DNA from: Nannocystis bainbridge
GTDB lineage: Bacteria > Myxococcota_A > Polyangia > Nannocystales > Nannocystaceae
DNA length: 64,000 nt
NCBI RefSeq assembly: GCF_028368995.1
Contig: NZ_JAQNDL010000001.1
Location: 4,304,001 to 4,368,000 of the forward strand
Direction: 5' to 3'
The notes below the pieces were generated by a model. That model was given only the letters and a program-made list of their open reading frames with translations, did not search any database and was not told the DNA's origin. Position 1 is the first letter of the stretch, and each line of letters opens with the position of its first letter. Made by a program: the position numbers and the translations under genes. This document shows positions 58,903 to 64,000 of the stretch, one piece after another.

Positions 58903-60372
58903 ATGGCATCGTCCCGCGCGCTCCGTCTCCGCAGCCTCGGCCTCGTGCTCTGCTCGACGAGCTCCGTGCTGACGACCGGATGCCTCGAGGAAAACCCGAT
59001 CGAGCCGACCGACTCGCAGGGCACCGACGATCCTACCGCGGCCACCGGTGATACCACTGCTGGCGCCGAGGACGGCCTGCTCGCCTGCGCCGCCCCGCCC
59101 TGCACCGTGCTGGTCGTCAGTCAGACCCTCGACGATCGCATCGACATCTACGACGTCACCGCCACCCCGTTCTTGCGCGGACGGATCGGCACCGACCTCA
59201 AGCCCGACCCCTCCGGCGAGCAGACCCAGGGCAACCTGCTCGACGAGCCCTACGGCCTCATCCTCGACGACAACTATCTCTGGGCCGCGATCGGTCACTA
59301 CCCCGACACCGACCGCGGCTCGCTGCTGGCCTTTCCCCACGCGGCCTTCGCCGACGTCACCCAGGGCGGGACGTTCGCCGAGTCGCAGTACTTCGCGGCC
59401 AGCAAGTTCTCGGCCGGCGTGCTCGACCTGCCCTTCGGACGGCAGGAGGCCATCTTCCTCGTGCCGCACCCGAGCGGCCGGATCCTCGTCGGCGTGTTCG
59501 CCAACGACCTCCGCGCCGCCAGCTGGCCCGAGCCGAGCGAGCTGCTCGTCGTCGACCCGGCCGACCTGCGCCCCGAGGCCATCGGCGCGTTCAGCCTCGA
59601 CCTCGACACCACCCCGTGCAACGGCGGCTGGAAGCTCACCGCCCTCGACGACGATGTCTCGCGCGTCGCGGTCGCCTGCGACGGCAACGACGCGATCGCG
59701 GTGGTCAGCCTGCCCGGTGATTTCGCCGAACTCGCCCCGGCCGACGCCGCCGCGGGCATGAGCGCCTGCAGCACGCCGCTGGCGAGCGGCACGATCAGCA
59801 CCCAGTTCGTCGCCCCCGACGGCGCCGGCGGCCTGCTCGCCGTGCAGTCGCAGATCCTCGAGCCGCCCCGGCTGTGGAGCATCAACGGCAACTGTGGGAT
59901 CGGCGGCGCCCCTGGCGACGAGCTCCCGCCCGAGCTCGCCGCCGTCCGCGTCGTCCGCGAGCCGGTCCTGCTGCGCCCCGCCAGCGGTGGCCAGCCGGCG
60001 ATGTGGCTGCTCGCCAGCGAGACGCCAGCGCCGGGCGTGCTGATCGTGCGCGGTGGCGGTTCGCCGACGGTGTGCGGCCAGGTCAGCGGCCTCGATGCGA
60101 TCGACACCGCGGAGAACGCCCCGTTCGCGCTCACGCTCGACGCCACGCGCACGCGCCTGGCGATCGGCGCCGGCCCCGTCAGCAACCCACCGTTCGCCGA
60201 GGGGCGCGGCCAGGTGCTGTGGGCGACCCTCGACGTCTCGGAGCTCGACAGCTGCGCGGTCGCGGCCACCGACGTGGTCGACCTGACCGAAGGGACATTC
60301 GTGGCGACCGACCCGCGCACCTGGGTGCGCGCGCCGAACCTGCTGCACATCGCCGAGCTCGGAGGCTCGTGA
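58903..60372 (+). CDS. Lipoprotein with beta-propeller-like repeats
   Basis: 489 residues. Lipobox LTTGC after a short signal (ALRLRSLGLVLCSTSSVLTTGC), then a Thr/Asp-rich spacer. The body has repeated short strands of the quinoprotein/YVTN propeller type (TVLVVSQTLDDRIDIYDVT; EPYGLILDDNYLWAAIGH; GRILVGVFANDLR; DDDVSRVAVACDGNDAIAVVSLPGD; APFALTLDATRTRLAIGAG). Several Cys pairs (ACAAPPCTV; TTPCNGG...VACDGN) suggest disulfides in the periplasm or outside. Enzyme activity cannot be inferred. ATG 58903 starts the signal. The stop shares bases with the next gene's ATG, so the lipoprotein and polyferredoxin protein are coupled. Confidence 0.75.
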   Translation: MASSRALRLRSLGLVLCSTSSVLTTGCLEENPIEPTDSQGTDDPTAATGDTTAGAEDGLLACAAPPCTVLVVSQTLDDRIDIYDVTATPFLRGRIGTDLKPDPSGEQTQGNLLDEPYGLILDDNYLWAAIGHYPDTDRGSLLAFPHAAFADVTQGGTFAESQYFAASKFSAGVLDLPFGRQEAIFLVPHPSGRILVGVFANDLRAASWPEPSELLVVDPADLRPEAIGAFSLDLDTTPCNGGWKLTALDDDVSRVAVACDGNDAIAVVSLPGDFAELAPADAAAGMSACSTPLASGTISTQFVAPDGAGGLLAVQSQILEPPRLWSINGNCGIGGAPGDELPPELAAVRVVREPVLLRPASGGQPAMWLLASETPAPGVLIVRGGGSPTVCGQVSGLDAIDTAENAPFALTLDATRTRLAIGAGPVSNPPFAEGRGQVLWATLDVSELDSCAVAATDVVDLTEGTFVATDPRTWVRAPNLLHIAELGGS

Positions 60373-62516
60373 TGACGCGGCGGCGTCTCCCGATCTTGCA
60401 ACCCCGACTCGAGGGCGGCGACGAAGACCCGCTCGAGCTCCTCCGCGGCGGCCGCTTCGCCCGCTGGTTCGCGGCGTCGCTGGCGGTGATCGGCCTGGTC
60501 TGGATCGTCAGCGAACGCGTCGAGGCCCGCGACACCGCCGACTCCGTGGTCCTCGTCCACACTGCCCTGCAGGCCCCGCCGCAGCCGCCGATCGAGGACA
60601 TCACGCCGCCGCGACCTCCGGTCGAAGACATCACGCCGGCTCGCACGCCGCCGCAGCCGCCCGTCGAGGACATCACGCCGCCGCGACCTCCGGTCGAGGA
60701 CATCACGCCGGCTCGCACACCGCCGCCGCCACCGGTCGAGGACATCACGCCGCCGCGCAAGCCCGGCGAGACCGTCGACGAGTTCGGCCGCAAGCGCACC
60801 GGCACTGGTGCGCTCGTGCTCGAGGAGGGCGAGCCCGACGAGTCACTCGGCTTGCCGACGCAGCAGCGGCAGGCGATCGCCAGCGGCGGCTTCTTCGATC
60901 CGACGGCCTTCGACGACGTCAAGACCGTCAAGAAGAAGGCCTACGTCCACCTGATGCCGGGGATCCCCAACGAGGCGTTCTTCGCCGGCGTCGTCCTGAT
61001 CCTGCTGCTGTCGTTCAGCCTGTTCGAGCGCCACGGCAGCCGCGACAAGCGGGCGCGCAACTACTGGCACCTCGAGCTGACGAAGTTCCCCTGGCTACGG
61101 CGCGCGATCAAGAGCCGGTGGTTTCAGCCGGCCGTCCAGATCCCCGTCGTGCTCGCGTTCCTCGGCGTGATCGTCGTCGGCCTCGTCGGCTCGCAGGAGC
61201 CGGGCCGCAACCTCGCGCCGGTGCTCACCTGGAACATCTGGTGGATCGGCCTCATCTTCATGGTGCTGCTGTTCGGCAACCTGTGGTGCTTCATGTGCCC
61301 GTGGACCGCGATCCCCGACTGGATCATGCGCCGCAGCTTCACCAAGGTGCGCCCGATCGCCTCGCTGGCGAAGAAGTACCCGCGGCTCAAGCTGTGGATG
61401 TGGCCGGCGATCGTGCTGTTCGCGTTCATCACCTGGCTCGAGATCGTGTACGACGCGGCCAACCGCCCGTGGCTGACGTCGGTGCTGGGGATCTTCATGA
61501 TCCTCCTGAGCTGGGTGTTGCTGGTGGTGTACGAGCGCAAGGCGATGTGCCGCTACGTCTGCTACGTCGGCCGCGTCTCCGGTCAGTACGCGATGATGGG
61601 GATGCTCGAGCTACGTCGGCGCGACAACGAAGTCTGCCGCCACTGCGCCACCAAAGACTGTTACCGCGGCAGCCCGCGCGGCTACGCCTGCCCGACCCAC
61701 GAGTTCATGGGGGCCATGAACGAGAATCAGTACTGCACGCTGTGCACCGAGTGCGTCAAGAGCTGCCCGCACGACAACATCGCCCTCAACCTGCGGCCGA
61801 GCGGCGAGGACGTGCTGCACGCCCACCGCTCGCGCTCGGACGAGGCCTACATGGCGCTGCTGATCTTCATCGTCAGCGCCTTCCACGGCGCGGCCATGAT
61901 CCCGCTGTGGATGGAGTGGGAGAACGCGCTGCGGACCGCGATCATCGACGGCCAGACCGCGCTGCTCGGCGCCGACGTGCTCGGCTTCGCCGGCAGCCAC
62001 GGCGGCACGATGACCTTCACGCTGATGATGCTCGCCTGCATCCTCGGCCCCGCGGCCATCTACGTCGCGCTGTGCTGGTTGATGCGCCTCGCCAGCGGCC
62101 GCCGCGACATCACCACGCGCAAGCTGTTCGTCAAGTTCAGCTACACGCTGCTGCCGATCGCGCTCTTCTATCACCTGGCGCACAACGCCGTGCACGTGTT
62201 CTGGGAGTGGTCCAAGCTGCGGCGCCTCGTCAGCGATCCGCTCGGCTGGGGTCACGACCTGTTCGGCACCGCCCGCGCGCCGCTGACCGCGTTGTGGTCG
62301 CCGGAGACGATCTGGTACGTCCAGGTGGCGCTGATCGTCATCGGCCACATCTACGGCATCTACGTCGCCCAGCGCGAGTCGAACCGCCTCTACGCCGACG
62401 ACCGCAAGGCCGCCCTGCGCGTCCACCTGGTGATGATGGCCGGCATGATCCTCATGAGCCTGCTCAGCCTGTGGCTGCTGGCCCAGCCGATGTTCATGCG
62501 CACCGCCGACCTGTGA
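60372..62516 (+). CDS. Polytopic iron-sulfur (polyferredoxin) membrane protein, NosR/NapH/CcoG-like
   Basis: 714 residues. One N-terminal helix (WFAASLAVIGLVWIVS) and a periplasmic ~140-residue segment with VEDITP repeats, then at least eight membrane helices. LWCFMCPWTAIPDWIMRR and CRYVCYVGRVSGQYAMM are the CxxCP/CxxxC pairs of the NapH/NosR/CcoG group. CRHCATKDCYRGSPRGYACPTHEFMG and CTLCTECVKSCPHDNIALNLRP provide two 4Fe-4S ferredoxin sites. Helices with paired His (FYHLAHNAVHVFW; IGHIYGIYV) follow and could carry haem or quinone. Predicted role: electrons from quinol or cytoplasm to a periplasmic acceptor. Start ATG 60372 overlaps the preceding stop. The precise NosR versus CcoG affiliation is unsettled. 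Confidence 0.8.
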   Translation: MTRRRLPILQPRLEGGDEDPLELLRGGRFARWFAASLAVIGLVWIVSERVEARDTADSVVLVHTALQAPPQPPIEDITPPRPPVEDITPARTPPQPPVEDITPPRPPVEDITPARTPPPPPVEDITPPRKPGETVDEFGRKRTGTGALVLEEGEPDESLGLPTQQRQAIASGGFFDPTAFDDVKTVKKKAYVHLMPGIPNEAFFAGVVLILLLSFSLFERHGSRDKRARNYWHLELTKFPWLRRAIKSRWFQPAVQIPVVLAFLGVIVVGLVGSQEPGRNLAPVLTWNIWWIGLIFMVLLFGNLWCFMCPWTAIPDWIMRRSFTKVRPIASLAKKYPRLKLWMWPAIVLFAFITWLEIVYDAANRPWLTSVLGIFMILLSWVLLVVYERKAMCRYVCYVGRVSGQYAMMGMLELRRRDNEVCRHCATKDCYRGSPRGYACPTHEFMGAMNENQYCTLCTECVKSCPHDNIALNLRPSGEDVLHAHRSRSDEAYMALLIFIVSAFHGAAMIPLWMEWENALRTAIIDGQTALLGADVLGFAGSHGGTMTFTLMMLACILGPAAIYVALCWLMRLASGRRDITTRKLFVKFSYTLLPIALFYHLAHNAVHVFWEWSKLRRLVSDPLGWGHDLFGTARAPLTALWSPETIWYVQVALIVIGHIYGIYVAQRESNRLYADDRKAALRVHLVMMAGMILMSLLSLWLLAQPMFMRTADL
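60576..60761 (+). repeat. 72-bp in-frame tandem repeat in the polyferredoxin gene
   Basis: Units 60576-60647 and 60648-60719 are nearly identical at the DNA level, with a partial third copy to ~60761. Each encodes PPQPPVEDITPPRPPVEDITPART. The near-identity points to recent duplication; the protein would have a stiff Pro-rich periplasmic stalk. Confidence 0.88.
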
Positions 62517-62538
62517 GGCGCGGCGATCGTCCGGGTGA

Positions 62539-62556
62539 CATGTCCTTTCGGACATG
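62539..62556. terminator. Hairpin after the polyferredoxin gene
   Basis: CATGTCC TTTC GGACATG, perfect 7-bp stem, 22 bases after the stop, between convergent genes. Member of the dispersed hairpin family; probable bidirectional transcription end. Confidence 0.6.
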
Positions 62557-62644
62557 CACGTCCACCGCGTGACGTACGCGACCCGCGCTGGAGCGCCACC
62601 GGCTCTCCTCGCGCGAGTCGCTCGCGGGTGATTCTCCCGCGCCC

Positions 62645-63139
62645 TCAGGCGTGGGCGGGGAACATCTCGTCGAGCTCGCGGAGCACGTCGATGCCCTCGA
62701 CGCCCTTGGCGAGCGCGAGCTCCTGCACGAGCAGGGTGCGCGCCGTGTCGAGCATCTTCTTCTCGCCGAACGACAGGTCCTTGTCGGCGCGAAGGATGGA
62801 GAGGTCGCGGAGGACGCTGGCGATCTCGAGGAGCGACCCCGTCTTGATCTTCTCCATGTACTCGCGGTAGCGCCGGTTCCAGGTCGCCGTCGAGATCTTC
62901 TCTCCCCGGCGGGCCAGGACCTCGTAGACCTCCTGGACCTGCACGTCGTCCACGATCGGACGCAGGCCCACCGAGCCCGCGTTCTTCTTCGGGACCATGA
63001 CCTTCATGTCATTCTCCAGCACCCGGAGGACGTAGAATTCCATGGCGGACCCGGCGATTTCTCGCTTGTCGACGCCAGTGACCTCCGCGACTCCGTGGGC
63101 GGGGTAGACGACCTTGTCACCGATGTTGAACTCGCTCAT
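62645..63139 (-). CDS. cdnL: CarD-family RNA polymerase regulator CdnL
   Basis: 164 residues, exactly the size I recall for Myxococcus CdnL. N-terminal RNA-polymerase beta-binding Tudor-like part: FNIGDKVVYPAHGVAEVTGVDKREIAGSAMEFYVLRVLENDMKVMVPKKNAGSVGLRPIV. The C-terminal helical DNA-contacting part is WNRRYREYMEKIKTGSLLEIASVLRDLSILRADKDLSFGEKKMLDTARTLLVQELALAKG. It stabilises open complexes at sigma-A promoters such as rRNA promoters and is essential in Myxococcus. Single gene with its own upstream promoter-like sequence. Confidence 0.96.
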   Translation of the reverse strand: MSEFNIGDKVVYPAHGVAEVTGVDKREIAGSAMEFYVLRVLENDMKVMVPKKNAGSVGLRPIVDDVQVQEVYEVLARRGEKISTATWNRRYREYMEKIKTGSLLEIASVLRDLSILRADKDLSFGEKKMLDTARTLLVQELALAKGVEGIDVLRELDEMFPAHA

Positions 63140-63183
63140 GGAGCGCCTTCAAAGACGGCCCTTCCCAGCCCAAAAGCGGCGAA

Positions 63184-63212
63184 ACAATGACAAAAAGGCG
63201 CAGTTTTGTCAA
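63184..63212 (-). promoter_or_regulatory. Promoter-like sequence and inverted repeat upstream of cdnL
   Basis: On the minus strand TTGACA (63212-63207) is a perfect -35 box; 17 bases later CATTGT (63189-63184) is a weak -10. The same stretch holds a perfect 8-bp dyad TGACAAAA/TTTTGTCA (63188-63195 and 63204-63211) overlapping the -35, a possible operator. The transcript would start ~40 bases before the cdnL ATG. Confidence 0.45.
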
Positions 63213-63355
63213 CCTTCGAGTGGAGACCGAACGAGATGACGCATGTGGCGGCCGCTGCGCCCGGATGACCTCGCTGAAAGCGTGAGGAAATCCACAAGAT
63301 GAGCCCGCTGGGGCAGATCGATCGCCGCATTCTTGAACCCAAACGCCGCTCTCCT

Positions 63356-63892
63356 ATGATGCGCCCCATGTCACCGCGCACCACCTCGCGCCCCTCTCTG
63401 CGCCCGCGCCTTCAGCGGGCCGCGGCCCGGCTCCTCCTTGGCCTCGCGTTTCTCGGCCCGCTGGCGTGCGCGATGACCCCCGATCGATTGCCCCCGCCTG
63501 ACCGCCAATTTTATTACACGCTGCCTTCCGCCGACGACAAGGCCAAGTTCCTCAAGCTCAAGGAGACCGAGCGCAAGCCGTTCCTCGAGCAGAAGGGCCT
63601 GTGGACCCGGTGGATGGAGCTGCCGCCCGCAGAGCGCGAGGCGGCTCAGCGCGGCGAGGTCAAGGCTGGTTACAAGGAGTTCACCGCGCTGATGGCGTGG
63701 GGCGCCCCGGCCGACACGCAGGAGAGCAAGACGCCGGAGCGCAGCGTCCGCTTCCACACCTTCATCCGCTGCACGAGCGGGCCGCGCGTCGGTCGCTGGG
63801 TCGCCAGCAACCTCGCCTGCGACGGCACGTCCAGCGAAGTCGAGGTCGCGGTCGAGAACGGCCTCATCACCGAGGTCAAGTACCTCAACTGA
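63356..63892 (+). CDS. Small lipoprotein of unknown function
   Basis: 178 residues from ATG 63356 (alternative ATGs at 63359 and 63368). The N-terminus RPRLQRAAARLLLGLAFLGPLACAM is a lipoprotein signal with lipobox GPLAC. The mature part (PDRQFYYTLPSADDKAKFLKLKETERKPFLEQKGLWTRWMELPPAEREAAQRGEVKAGYKEFTALMAWGAP) is charged and helical, then TFIRCTSGPRVGRWVASNLACDGTSSEVEVAVENGLITEVKYL. Two Cys could pair. The C-terminal motif resembles small outer-membrane-assembly-type lipoproteins (ITEVKYLN end), but I recognise no family. Confidence 0.7.
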   Translation: MMRPMSPRTTSRPSLRPRLQRAAARLLLGLAFLGPLACAMTPDRLPPPDRQFYYTLPSADDKAKFLKLKETERKPFLEQKGLWTRWMELPPAEREAAQRGEVKAGYKEFTALMAWGAPADTQESKTPERSVRFHTFIRCTSGPRVGRWVASNLACDGTSSEVEVAVENGLITEVKYLN

Positions 63893-63897
63893 ACTGC

Positions 63898-63935
63898 CTG
63901 GTCTTCGGGACAGGTGAAGCTGCCCCGAAGACCAG
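63898..63935. terminator. 12-bp-stem hairpin after the lipoprotein gene
   Basis: CTGGTCTTCGGG (63898-63909) pairs perfectly with CCCGAAGACCAG (63924-63935) over a 14-base loop that itself contains ACAGG from a hairpin-family unit. Starts 6 bases after the stop codon; strong terminator candidate between convergent genes. Confidence 0.6.
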
Positions 63936-63952
63936 AATCGCTCGCGCGTCGA

Positions 63953-63970
63953 CCTGTCTCGCGGGACAGG
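63953..63970. repeat. Hairpin-family element before the last gene
   Basis: CCTGTC TCGCGG GACAGG, 6-bp perfect outer stem, ending just before the stop codon of the gene entering from the right. Confidence 0.7.
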
Positions 63971-63971
63971 T

Positions 63972-64000
63972 TCAGAGCCGGCCGAGGAACTCGAGGATCG
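63972..64000 (-). CDS. C-terminal tail of a gene continuing beyond the window
   Basis: Minus-strand stop TGA at 63972-63974 is preceded by codons reading ILEFLGRL, a natural-looking protein end. Too short to identify; included because it explains why the hairpins at 63898-63970 lie in a convergent gap. Confidence 0.4.

Noticed and set aside
1..64000. tRNA, rRNA, transposase or prophage genes
   Set aside because: Looked for cloverleaf TTCRANY arms, rRNA signatures and DDE transposase motifs by eye; none found. A covariance-model scan would be needed to exclude small RNAs such as SRP RNA.

Overview
The window reads as a GC-rich chromosome segment of a gliding/predatory deltaproteobacterium, most likely Myxococcota. 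The markers are a complete mglB-mglA pair, a CdnL (CarD-like) regulator of the typical 164 residues, a Ser/Thr kinase, PATAN-type response-regulator architecture and many lineage-specific lipoproteins. I cannot name a genus from sequence alone. The window spans the replication-origin region. Genes to the left of about 47.9 kb (mnmE, khpB/jag, yidC, yidD, rnpA, rpmH) run on the minus strand. Genes to the right (dnaA, dnaN, recF, gyrB) run on the plus strand, diverging from a putative oriC in the rpmH-dnaA and dnaA-dnaN intergenic regions.

Layout. 0-3 kb: truncated Ser/Thr kinase, small membrane protein, lipoprotein. 3.4-11.1 kb: addB-addA recombination helicase-nuclease operon, with a tandem-repeat-filled N-terminal extension on AddA and a decayed copy of the addA 3' end just downstream. 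11.4-15.3 kb: translationally coupled cell-surface polysaccharide genes (O-antigen-ligase-like, GT2 glycosyltransferase, methyltransferase, flippase-like), then a second methyltransferase. 16.3-19.4 kb: dnaX-ebfC-recR. 19.6-20.7 kb: mglB-mglA. 21-24 kb: two uncharacterised membrane-anchored proteins. 24.2-30 kb: an overlapping operon of an M48-like protein and two different dynamin-like GTPases. 30.2-36.9 kb: rnhB, ECF sigma factor, mutM, rsmA, tsaD and a response-regulator/PATAN/TPR protein. 37.0-37.8 kb: seven copies of a ~100-bp repeat. 38.2-41.3 kb: rhomboid protease followed by a ~2-kb gene-poor region with nine parS or parS-like sites. 41.35-47.9 kb: rsmG, bioF-like gene, mnmE through rpmH. 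48.8-55.7 kb: dnaA, dnaN, recF, gyrB. 55.8-62.5 kb: a possible metal/redox envelope locus (DUF3347-like lipoprotein, outer-membrane barrel, FMN-binding-like protein, beta-propeller lipoprotein, polyferredoxin membrane protein). 62.6-64 kb: cdnL, a lipoprotein, and the tail of a further gene.

The most unusual signal is a dispersed family of 16-30-bp hairpins built on TGTC...GACA. The inner stem base pairs covary (CCC/GGG, CTC/GAG, CGC/GCG, CTT/AAG) and many loops are TTCG or GAAA. They sit in most intergenic gaps, often between convergent genes, and also in frame inside less conserved coding segments. In addA the hairpin has become the centre of a 54-bp minisatellite. A second unusual feature is the parS array, which grew by tandem duplication that included the end of the rhomboid gene, with no parA or parB next to it. 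No tRNA, rRNA, transposase or CRISPR was recognised.
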